Program-made: the position numbers and the translations under genes
Source: Alphaproteobacteria bacterium
GTDB taxonomy: Bacteria > Myxococcota_A > UBA796 > GCA-2862545
NCBI GenBank assembly: GCA_020632915.1
Contig: JACKEP010000022.1
Span: 1-64,000, forward strand
Direction: 5' to 3'
Length of the DNA: 64,000 bases
Notes under the pieces: model-generated
What the model was told of the DNA's origin: nothing
Seen by the model: the letters and a program-made list of their open reading frames with translations, nothing else
Databases searched by the model: none
In this document: positions 53,301 through 59,335 of the stretch, piece after piece
Position numbering within the stretch: position 1 is the stretch's first letter
Layout of the letters: every line of letters starts with the position of its first letter

Positions 53301-54047
53301 CGAACTACCCAGCGGGGAAGGGAACACATAGACCTCACCCTCCCCGGTGGTGGAGGTGGTGCCGATGATGGCCGACACGATCGCATCGTCGAGGCCGTCG
53401 CCGGTGACGTCGGCCAGCTCGACCTCCCAACCGAACTGCACGCCGCTCGCTCGCTGCAGGAGAACCGTGGACGCGACCGAATCGATGGTGGACGCACCGC
53501 TCAATGTCGACAGCGTGACGTGGTCGATCACCCAGGCCTTGCCCGCACCCATCGAGCCGACCATGAGGTCGTCGTCACCGTCGCCGTCGACGTCACCGAC
53601 GGACAGATCGCGGCCGATCGCGTAGCCGGTGAGGTCGCCGTACAGGGTGATGTCGGCCGTGTCGACGTCGATGGTGCCTGCGGACACGGACGCATCGACG
53701 TCGAAGAAGATGTAGACAGCGCCCGCGTCGTTTGCGGTGCTGCCCCCATCGACGTGCTCCACGTAGGGCGCACCGATCACCAGGTCCGGCGCTGCGCCAC
53801 CTCCGAACTGGCCCATGACCATCGCGTCAGCCAACAGGTCGGCCGTGCCGTTGACGCCGGAAGGTGCGATCGTGGCATCCGCCCCCGAGAAGGCGAGTGT
53901 ACCCCCAAGGAATCCACCGCCGAGCGCACAGTCACTGGGGTCGGCAGACGCCGTTCCCAGCGGCAGGGTGCAGGCGAACCACACGGCAGCCGCACGCCAG
54001 CTGGCGGCGCGATTGGTGCAAACGTGAGAACGGGTCAGGGGACGCAT
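44376..54047 (-). CDS. giant Sec-exported RHS-repeat protein with FG-GAP, vWA-like, PKD and DUF11-like front
   Basis: 3223 residues; ATG after CTGGAG, signal peptide to about residue 31 (WFACTLPLGTASA). In order: FG-GAP propeller (about 45-500, loops such as DVDGDGDD, DLDGDGFLD); a vWA-like domain (about 590-825) with a MIDAS-type DLSPS; PKD-type domains (about 900-1070); beta repeats including DUF11-like ones (to about 1960); then RHS/YD repeats (about 2110-3127) that should form a hollow cage. The cage ends with the core motif RYLEPEIGAWLSEDPVW to LVDVDG. The last 96 residues form a variable tip, hydrophobic and Gly-rich (AAAVVVPVAMTAWAY; GVGGGIFLGPPLGG), encoded by AT-richer DNA. Likely a surface or secreted polymorphic toxin; the tip activity is unknown and may be membrane damage. 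It has no PAAR or VgrG part. Confidence 0.88.
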   Translation of the reverse strand: MRPLTRSHVCTNRAASWRAAAVWFACTLPLGTASADPSDCALGGGFLGGTLAFSGADATIAPSGVNGTADLLADAMVMGQFGGGAAPDLVIGAPYVEHVDGGSTANDAGAVYIFFDVDASVSAGTIDVDTADITLYGDLTGYAIGRDLSVGDVDGDGDDDLMVGSMGAGKAWVIDHVTLSTLSGASTIDSVASTVLLQRASGVQFGWEVELADVTGDGLDDAIVSAIIGTTSTTGEGEVYVFPSPLGSSLTAGTDDRVRIYGGSSAGRFGYPIVNLGDLDGTGMDVVAIGALTAGKVYLWNGDAGWSTGSAEQLTASDATHLRTLFTGGSTFGQTIASAGDVTGDGVPDLWIGEPAFATQSPGIVRLFSGALTGSQTTAATWTALQSSVNQVRIGTDVIGDLDLDGDGFLDMVAWGDKGSPDGKGAAFVTYGPFVQGATRYTAAIDGRIDGSDSSIYYNGTPLHYNLLARADIDLDGFDDVLLAYPTDGSVHTYGGSIGIFRGGREQAVNYYPDADGDGYGDSDDPVFDCAPPVGYVEKLGPPPPSVATIDGIDMELTITSHADGEGVLPGATTVRADLGVGVDVTAPTDDVALSIVVDLSPSAFFVTSSTTCGDRNGDGVDNQDFDCQIVAVENLLNAVIASGSVDEVSLVFFESLFGAADLSPDAGAQVWVAPDADADADGTLDVLEAMASMSRAEDPIHPYAGPSAFTTYNVATTAQGSSIFGAVHHACDLLDGSSASLKRILVVSDGYNTTSWNQTAAYACLAENGIAVSAFVTGTHAQAGCDSPYGTGEFGTMDEVTGNTGGSCIEVGDGSALPDILPAYVGPQVTDVRAYLDGLAVDPSSVSVAPPLVHEGFGLLELSVDVDVVDTAQVCFEADVVYLETQVTVGDCVGLRQNHPPTVTLSAPSVTPHEGQVVTLVPDTEDVDVDDTLTYSWSVVPTSGLPVTGVSQGQDQLSFIALDDGIYDVTVTVSDGWASATDTVEVTVDNAEPVATVLGHNGLGDGVVTLTGRIADDGPVDTHTVEIDWGDGSAPEIVDPVASGPGWAGVLASHVFAGVGSHTVLLTITDGDGGVDVQTVDVTTTQPVAMWANGGAVRKALEWSGCSGVVRGDVYSAGDLWIGGGGKAVEGRIVSGDVHLRGDVSLSDAPAATVPSSAPVWFDVADWAPGSAKALAYGDTYHEVTACPGGVWTVDSVLEPGVYYTTCPIDVTVDVQATLVSTASIRVSADDLELSAYGDALLLLAGDGADDAVSIVGSNVSATGYLAAPSGGVEVGGQLFTLTCGVVADRIDFAGSGLSLDATACSTANAGAMTPLLAPELAATVEASPADALPGEQVDATLDVAFDGLTLVVPAVVSVRNQGVASVSVTGVDVLLEARPTALDPWQSLTVDTDWTASPLLTGTGMTPDLTQGTPATVDAGAFDVWSVSALVHAADTDLGALLVAAAGGELRATVGLAVSNPTSEPVSVQGHDTRVSVDTGAVSIDDLSLSVLGVDGGSAFLGSGELGTLDAGDAVSASHTTAPVVLASRGLAESNAHYLDRLRAADGQSLPTAVLAVGTFNGTRAYSPIAVDLVTQQVPVLEVADALPDGLVVAASDVVDLSTTISNVGAADAVGVVLAQSVGTDVVSSTLPTLLAGGSWAAADSAYTVPSSLAGSTPSVLRNLAWTDALGNLYGTLSEEGDLDVTPLPGLDVTLVDVLQDDADANGVFTAGDTARLLLQVTPVDGVAVADVEVSLPLDANVSLVADSASATLGSVTVDTSGAAPVVKVSLASLGGTQVLEAQVDVVLPSGVSQVVHQAAVTSELPDAVVSDDPGTPGAANPTRTNIFPAGASLEASLLALVVTDTDGNGGVSPGDVVHYELTLFNRGLTGQADLDVSLPVPGYTTLVAGSLVTDADVTVSGTAAEDSSVHVTHALLGQTSSIRVGFDVTLELGSNIVGQVSTQAIVADENTMAQLAVSDDPRTDTEDDATVLAVGDPPYPASDDPEIAGEWPTAEILTPEDGDRVATPVDVVVHMAPVEGYEIQFWRAVLVPGNADATAQIAIGSGLVTPAGDVTVGRLDPTTLANGIYNLQVDVLDTTGRVRTDIHAVLIDGDFKPGRLTLAFQDFSVPTPMGPVSLVRRYDSLDRLEDGDFGHGWSLQLSDLRIQTNGPIGWGGWSRYVCGGGFGILQYCFAATGKPHVVVLTWPDGRQEVFDVGLTPTNSLAPISSTLVFTGRDGTSSTLAVRADDPAAQVGWQDNGDVHAGALGTAGIADPQRFVVTTSDGTEWEVDVDDGLQKMTDRFGNTLEISDTGLVSSLGPDMTFTRTSSGRIASVALPDATTLTYTYDAMGDLRDVEDQIGQHTAFIYDDGHRLLTWEGEGAASASEATYDSEGRLIEQRDPMGLGFEETQDLTTLTTTRYEPDATSPELTTVTTYGEDGTVTSVAQSFIDPDSVARVYTTTYEWDDAFRPTRVVYPSGGEELFAYDGLGRVTQHTDAAGVVTEKVYGPHDVVVETWVGTGVERQLEERQVLDGEDRVMRIERGDGSTKQRFGYDSASRLAWMENGAGERIWVQAYAAQGMPSDLQLPGGEHVTVTYDGAGRKRFVTRPVVGTTEYRYDGLGRMTALIDPLGGTQAWSYPDVHTQVYADKGAVAANPTNPSPVTTSVYDDGGRMVSQTNRLGQLLSYTYDWAGRTLTVTGPDVSKTFAYDALGRLWRAETSDHVHVQTWDASGLVSTHAYSPTNALHADASMGYVFDDGGRLSSTTGPEHSAVTYGYDTQTGQLATLSDAVAGVFTLDVDVNGRLQSLSRGNGTTTSVTYDGSDRVLSMVTSLTGTTDPPVHALTYSYDPVRGFPSSMTDGYGTHTYTHDPIGRLLAASHSGTTSGLPEESYTYDEAYRRTSWSGNSAGSVSYTSADQLSADATYSYGYDAEGRRVSQASTVASGDTGDTGTTTSETTYAWNSLGQLVGMVEPDGTSWTYGYDALDRRVLVTRDHGVSPQTWTFAYDVNGLARAMYDGSGTVLAEYVVGRSFGTVLAELDGTGTVVRYPLRDKLGTVVAWLDDGGALVEDVVRDSYGVRRDGPASDVVPYGYTGHAEDPTGLVWGRARYLEPEIGAWLSEDPVWEEPRTVYGQGRPTFLVDVDGKSAIEFALCAAAVVVPVAMTAWAYRTMVMKLLGVPTEALANALDNNGGGAGPVVDPSATVATGVGGGIFLGPPLGGLVEGGAATLILGVACLKARQ

Positions 54048-54532
54048 GGCGACTCCAGGGGCTTCGCGTCTCGCACGCACACGTGTCCAGCACGCCATCA
54101 ACATGGCGGACACGGACACGGCGTTTTGGGGGGAGCTCGGACGCGCCCGCACCCTACTCTCGCGCGCCTCCACTCGACACGTCCCTGCACAAAATCTGCT
54201 GGGAGCAATCCCGCAGGTACCGGATTCTCGCCTTCTTGCTACACTTAATCAGATATCTGCCTCCCATCAGTATCTTCTGGGAGCCGCAGCATCGGGGTCC
54301 TGTTGCCGGGACTGCGTTCGGTGCACGGTCCACAGGGTGCGCTGCGTTCCGTGAAAGGCGCCACGGTCCGATGCCTGCAGAAACGGCAGAACCACAGCGT
54401 CGGTGACCCACGTACGCCCATGGCACCACTTGATGGGATGTGCGTCATGTCGACAGGAAGAACCGCCCTTCTCCCATACGTCCATACATGCACGCGGCGC
54501 GGCGGCGTCTCCAACGGTTGCTCGCTGGCCCC
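54048..54532. other. 485-bp gap upstream of the RHS gene, no gene seen
   Basis: It lies between the stop of the TamB-like gene and the start of the RHS gene (both minus strand), so it holds the RHS promoter and the 3' end of the tamB transcript. Composition is AT-richer than the flanks, especially 54180-54290. Short open frames here (for example 54245-54514 on the minus strand) lack a ribosome site and family features. Confidence 0.6.
54250..54283. promoter_or_regulatory. palindrome plus inverted repeat upstream of the RHS gene
   Basis: CAGATATCTG (54250-54259) is a perfect 10-bp palindrome; directly beside it CTCCCA (54261-54266) and TGGGAG (54278-54283) form an inverted repeat with an 11-base spacer. 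They sit about 200 bp before the RHS start, in the most AT-rich part of the gap. Possible operator region. Confidence 0.35.
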
Positions 54533-57500
54533 CTACTCCGCCCCGTCCACCTTCACCTCCGGCTGCGCCTCCTCCCGCTCCGCGGCATCCGGCACCGTCG
54601 GCTTGTCCACCGGTGGCGGTCCCTTGGCCTTGGCCGCCTCCAGCTTCGCGCGGATCTCGGTGCACCGACCCGTGATCGCCGCCTCGTCACCGCCGTAGGC
54701 GGCGTAGGCGTCGCGGAGCTGATCGCACACCGACGTCAGGCGAAGCTCGTAGTACAGGCCGCCCTGGATGAGCCGGTCGCCGTAGCTGGCGCGCAGCAGC
54801 AGGCGGGGCAGGATCGACCACTCGGCGTCGACGGTGATGCCGTTCTCGTTGAGCTTGGGGGTGGGGTCGAAGATGGTCTCGACGTAGACCGTCCGGTAGA
54901 CCGGCAGGCCCACGCGCACGGTGCCATCGGACTCCACCGACACCGAGCCCAGGTTGGCGCCGCCGAGCACGGAGTTCAGCAGCAGGTCGCCGACGGCCTC
55001 GATGGCGGCCTGGCCCTGCTGGGCTGACAGGTCTTCGGGGGCCTGGCCGGTGAGCAGGATGACCAGGACCGCGGCCTCCGAGCCGAAGTCGTCGCTGCGG
55101 AAGTCGAAGGACGGCGCGACGGCGGGGCCCGACAGGCGCAAGGACAGCTCGCCCACGCCCAGGTCCATCGCGCCGGCCACGTCGAGCTGGGGGTTGGCGT
55201 AGTCCTCGCCCAGGAAGGTGACGCGGCTGCCCTCGGCGATGTCGAACTTGCCGCGCAGCACCGACACGCGGCCGGCGAGCAGGTCGACGTCGCCCACGAT
55301 CGACAGGTCGCCGCCGTCCATGCTCACCGCGAGGTCGCCGCCCAGGCGGGCGTCGATGTCGGCGCGCGTCAGGTTGGCGCCGAGCGAGCCCAGCGTGTCG
55401 AGCATCGGCACCTTCAGCAACATGCGCGTGTTGCGGCCCAGGTCGAGGTCGACGTCGAGGTGCAGGTCGTCGAGCAGCGTGGGGCCGGCGTCGACGTGGG
55501 TGACGAACGCGCCCGACCGGCGGTGGATGACGATCGACGGGTCCACCTGCATCGCGCGGGACTCGGTGAGCTCGGACGTGTCGAGCACCACGCGGCCCTG
55601 GTCGACCGCCAGGCGCCCGCGCAGGCTCACGTCGGGCCACGTGCCCTGGGTGGACAGATCGCCCGACGCGCGCAGCTCGGTGTTGTCGGTGGCCGTGAGC
55701 CACGCGTTGCGCAGGGACACCTCGCCCGCGATGTCGGACGGGAACCAGCTCTCCAACCGCACGGAGCCCTTGGCCGTGATCGCCGACGCGCCCGCCGACG
55801 TGAGCCGGTCGAGCGACGCACCGATGGGCCGCGTGGTCAGGCTGAGGCTGTTCAGCGTCACGTTGGCGACGGCGTCCTCGTTGGGGTCGTGCTCCAGCCG
55901 CGCCGACAGGTTGCCGTCGCGGATCTGGATGCCGATCGGGCGGTAGAGCGCGCGCAGCCCGGTCAGCTCGACGGTGGCGTTCGGGTCGGGGTCGAGCAGC
56001 GTGCCCTTGAGCGAGCCCTTCACCACGAGCTTGCCGTCCTGCACGTCCAGGCCCGGGTCGATCGACTCCAGCACGTCGAGCGGGATGCCGTCGCCGAGCG
56101 CCTCCAGGTCGAACGCACCGGTGCCCCACGTCTTGGGGTCGGTGCGCAGGTCGACCACCATCGGCACGTGGCCATGGACATCGAGCCACGTGGTGTCGCC
56201 GTCGACGATCGACAGGACCGCGTCGTAGCCTCCCTCCTCGGGCTCCACCTTCAGGTGCAGGTCGCCCGGGTGGCCCGCCATCACGAGCCCCGCCGTGGTG
56301 TCGACGCGCAGCTCGGGGGTGTCGGGCGAGCCGGACACCGCCACCGCGCCGTCCACCGTGCCCTGCACGTCGGCGTCGAAGCCCGCCCAGTCCAGCCACT
56401 CCCCGAGCGGGAAGCCGTCGAGCCGACCCCGGACGTCCAGGTCGTCGGCGAACAGCGTCAGCTCGGTGAAGTCGGGCTGGGGCGCGGTGCCGAGCAGCCA
56501 GTCGACGACCTCGCCCACGCGCGTGGCCGCGGTGCCGTCGGCGACCACGATCGGATCGTAGCCGTCGTACAGATCGACCGACGTGTCGAGCTTGCCCTCG
56601 CGACGCCGCAGGTCGATCTCGGCGCGCGCCCGACGCGGCAAGCCCTCGACCTCGACGTCGGCGACGCCCTGCAGGTCGAGGTCGGGATCGTGCAGGTCGC
56701 CCCGCACCGACAGCACCGCCGACAGCTCCCCGTCCGGCACCTCGGTGCCCGGCAGCAGCAGCGCCATACGCTCCGTCGTGCCCGGCGCCACCGTCACGTC
56801 GACGTCGGCGCTGCCCTTCGACGACAGCCCCGGCTTGGACAGGTCCGACACCACCGGCAGCGTGCCCGTCACCGTCACCAGCGGCCGGTCGCTCACCGCG
56901 GTGGACAGGTCCACCGTGGCCCGATCCCCGTGCACCCCGAGCGTGCCGGACACGTCCAGCCAGCGGAAGGCGTCCTCGACGAACAGGTCGTGGGCGTCCA
57001 CCTGCAGGTCGAGATCGGGGGTGCGCGGCGAGCCGGTGGCCGTCAGCTCCAGCGTCACCACGCCGTCGAGGCCCGAGAGCTGGTCGGGGAACAGCTCGGC
57101 GAAGGCGTCGAGATCGAGGCCGTCGACCGTCACCCGACCGGCCAGCGGACGCGCGGTGCCCAGGTCGCCCGCGACAGTGAACTGGCCGAAGTTCGACGCC
57201 AGCGACAAGCGCGCGTCGGCGAGGCCCCCGTCCACCACGCGCAGGTGCAGCGGCTCGGGGTTGGTCCACCGCTGGCGCCACGTGGGCTGGAACACCACGC
57301 GGTCGATGTCGACGTCCATCGTGCCCAGGTCGACGTGGACGTCGGGCGAGACGAGGAACGGATCGTCGTTCCAGCGCAGGTCGGGCGCGACGTGCAGGTC
57401 GTCGCCCTGCAGGTGGAGCACGACGGTGCCGTTGTTGCCGAGCAGCCCGAACAGCTCGTGGTCACCGACGGAGGCGGACACGTCGACCGACAGGTCACCC

Positions 57501-59335
57501 TCGGCGGGCACCATCACGTCGAACGAGGCGGCGACGGCGTCGAAGCGCGCCAGGTCGCCATAGGACGCCGACGGGCTCGTGGCGTCGCCCGACACCCGCG
57601 TGGCCGTTCCTGCGTCGGTGGGCGTCACCTCGACCCGCAGCCGCGGCACGCTCACCGTGGCCATCGACGCCCCGTAGGCCTCCAGGTCGGTGCCGGTGAG
57701 GCTGCCGTCGACGGTGACGTGGCCGTTGCGCACCGCGACCTGCGCATCGGCGACGGCGTGGCCCACCCGCACCCCGTCCGGCGCGTCCCACGTGACCGGC
57801 GCCATGTCGAGGTGGGCCGCGACGTCGATCGGCACCCCGTCGGCGAACACGTCGCCCGTGACCCGCCCGCGCCACGTGCCGCGCCCCCCCACCTGGTCGA
57901 CCCCGAAGTCGGCCAGCATCGACGGCACCAGCGCGCCGTGCAGCCGCAGGTCGAGGTCGCCCTCCACCAGGTCGAGCGTGCCGCCGCCCGCGACCGTGCC
58001 GATCACCCCGGCGAGGTCGAGGTCCCCGAGGTCGAGCACCCCCCGGTGCAGGCCGATGTCGGCCCCGAAGCGACGCACGCGGACCCCGTAGACGTCGAGC
58101 TCCTCGCCGTCCCACCGCCCGTCGTCCACCCGCACCTCGTCGGGCCACGACGTCCCGCCGCCGTGCGCCGTCAGGTGGCCCTCCAGCCGCAGCGGGCCGC
58201 CGATCGTGGGCAGGATGTCCTCGAGGTGCAGCCCCTGGGCGACAAGCCCCGCGGTCCACCGCAGCGGGGCGTCCTCGGCGATCGGGCCTGGTTCGGGAGA
58301 CGGATCGCAGCGGTCGGGGTCGCCGACGCCGTAGCCGGGCAGGCACACGACGGTGCCGTCCTCGACAGTGAGCGTCCCCCGCGTGGCGGGCCGATCGCCG
58401 CCCGCGGGCAGGCCGGCGAGGGTGCCGGACAGGCCGAGCCCGCCGAACGTGCCGGCCGCCGACAGGCTGCCCGCGTAGCGCCCGTGGGTGCCGGTGTGCA
58501 GCACGTCGTCGAGGGTGCCGAGGTCGAGCGGGTCGGCGGTGACGGTGAGCTGGGCGTCGCCGGCCTCGAACAGGTCGCGCAGGTGGCCGTCGAGGCCCAA
58601 CCGGCTGCCCAGCACCTGAAGGTTCAGGGCGTCGGCGATCACGCCCTCGCCGGTCCACACGGCGCTGCCGTCGAGGTGGAGCCCCGCGGGCCCCGGCGCG
58701 AGCAGCACCCCGTCGAGCACCACGCCGTCGGCGTGCACGGCGGGCTCCTTGCGCGGCAGCCGCACGCGCGCACCGTCGAGGCGCAGCACCTTGGCTTCGA
58801 AGCCCGATGGGTCGCCCTCCTCGGGCGGGGGACCCCACAGGCTCACCATGCCGTCGCGCAGGCCGATGTCGTCGACCACGAGCTCGAAGGGCAGACCACC
58901 CCACCCGGGCGCGTCGGGATCGACGGGCTCGGTGCTCGGCCCCCCGAACAGGCGCGACAGGTTGAGCACGCCGTCGGCGTCGGTGGTCATGTCGACGCGC
59001 ACGCCGTCCCCCCGCGCGGACGCGACCCGCACGGTGGCGTGGAGCAGCGCCCACAGGTCGAGCCGCACGTCGAGCCGGCGCACGCCGATCAACACGACGC
59101 CGTCGGGGTCGCGCATCGCGACGTCGGTGAGCGTGACGTGGCCACAGAGCGTGAACGACAGGTGGACCGGGTCGAGCGTGTAGCCCTCGCCCAGGATGCC
59201 CTGCACGCCGTCGTGCACGGCGAGCGCGATGCGGTCCTGCGCCCACCGCGTGTGCAGGCCCGCCACGAGCACGCCCACGAGCCCGAGACCGATCCCGAGC
59301 GCCCAGCGACAGCGACGGTGACGCGCACCCGCCAT
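54533..59335 (-). CDS. TamB-like translocation and assembly protein
   Basis: 1600 residues. An N-terminal signal anchor (RWALGIGLGLVGVLVAGLHTRW) is followed by an AsmA-like start (VHLSFTLCGHVTLTDVAMRDPDG) and more than a thousand residues of short beta-strand repeats (VDGDLDL, LDLGDLDLAGVIGTV and similar), the layout of TamB, which forms a long hydrophobic beta-taco spanning the periplasm. The C-terminal DUF490/TamB domain has DLLAGRVSVLRGKFDIAEGSRVTFLG, SFDFRSDDFGSEAAVLVILLTGQ and ILPRLLLRASYGDRLIQGGLYYELRL. TamB-type proteins insert outer-membrane proteins or carry phospholipids to the outer membrane. Its ATG overlaps the stop of the Omp85 gene (TGATG), so the two are coupled. A charged tail (KVDGAE end) follows the core domain. 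Confidence 0.88.
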   Translation of the reverse strand: MAGARHRRCRWALGIGLGLVGVLVAGLHTRWAQDRIALAVHDGVQGILGEGYTLDPVHLSFTLCGHVTLTDVAMRDPDGVVLIGVRRLDVRLDLWALLHATVRVASARGDGVRVDMTTDADGVLNLSRLFGGPSTEPVDPDAPGWGGLPFELVVDDIGLRDGMVSLWGPPPEEGDPSGFEAKVLRLDGARVRLPRKEPAVHADGVVLDGVLLAPGPAGLHLDGSAVWTGEGVIADALNLQVLGSRLGLDGHLRDLFEAGDAQLTVTADPLDLGTLDDVLHTGTHGRYAGSLSAAGTFGGLGLSGTLAGLPAGGDRPATRGTLTVEDGTVVCLPGYGVGDPDRCDPSPEPGPIAEDAPLRWTAGLVAQGLHLEDILPTIGGPLRLEGHLTAHGGGTSWPDEVRVDDGRWDGEELDVYGVRVRRFGADIGLHRGVLDLGDLDLAGVIGTVAGGGTLDLVEGDLDLRLHGALVPSMLADFGVDQVGGRGTWRGRVTGDVFADGVPIDVAAHLDMAPVTWDAPDGVRVGHAVADAQVAVRNGHVTVDGSLTGTDLEAYGASMATVSVPRLRVEVTPTDAGTATRVSGDATSPSASYGDLARFDAVAASFDVMVPAEGDLSVDVSASVGDHELFGLLGNNGTVVLHLQGDDLHVAPDLRWNDDPFLVSPDVHVDLGTMDVDIDRVVFQPTWRQRWTNPEPLHLRVVDGGLADARLSLASNFGQFTVAGDLGTARPLAGRVTVDGLDLDAFAELFPDQLSGLDGVVTLELTATGSPRTPDLDLQVDAHDLFVEDAFRWLDVSGTLGVHGDRATVDLSTAVSDRPLVTVTGTLPVVSDLSKPGLSSKGSADVDVTVAPGTTERMALLLPGTEVPDGELSAVLSVRGDLHDPDLDLQGVADVEVEGLPRRARAEIDLRRREGKLDTSVDLYDGYDPIVVADGTAATRVGEVVDWLLGTAPQPDFTELTLFADDLDVRGRLDGFPLGEWLDWAGFDADVQGTVDGAVAVSGSPDTPELRVDTTAGLVMAGHPGDLHLKVEPEEGGYDAVLSIVDGDTTWLDVHGHVPMVVDLRTDPKTWGTGAFDLEALGDGIPLDVLESIDPGLDVQDGKLVVKGSLKGTLLDPDPNATVELTGLRALYRPIGIQIRDGNLSARLEHDPNEDAVANVTLNSLSLTTRPIGASLDRLTSAGASAITAKGSVRLESWFPSDIAGEVSLRNAWLTATDNTELRASGDLSTQGTWPDVSLRGRLAVDQGRVVLDTSELTESRAMQVDPSIVIHRRSGAFVTHVDAGPTLLDDLHLDVDLDLGRNTRMLLKVPMLDTLGSLGANLTRADIDARLGGDLAVSMDGGDLSIVGDVDLLAGRVSVLRGKFDIAEGSRVTFLGEDYANPQLDVAGAMDLGVGELSLRLSGPAVAPSFDFRSDDFGSEAAVLVILLTGQAPEDLSAQQGQAAIEAVGDLLLNSVLGGANLGSVSVESDGTVRVGLPVYRTVYVETIFDPTPKLNENGITVDAEWSILPRLLLRASYGDRLIQGGLYYELRLTSVCDQLRDAYAAYGGDEAAITGRCTEIRAKLEAAKAKGPPPVDKPTVPDAAEREEAQPEVKVDGAE

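Noticed and set aside
54245..54514. 89-codon minus-strand frame with several Cys residues upstream of the RHS gene
   Set aside because: No ribosome site, no family resemblance, and overlapping frames are equally open; most likely chance.
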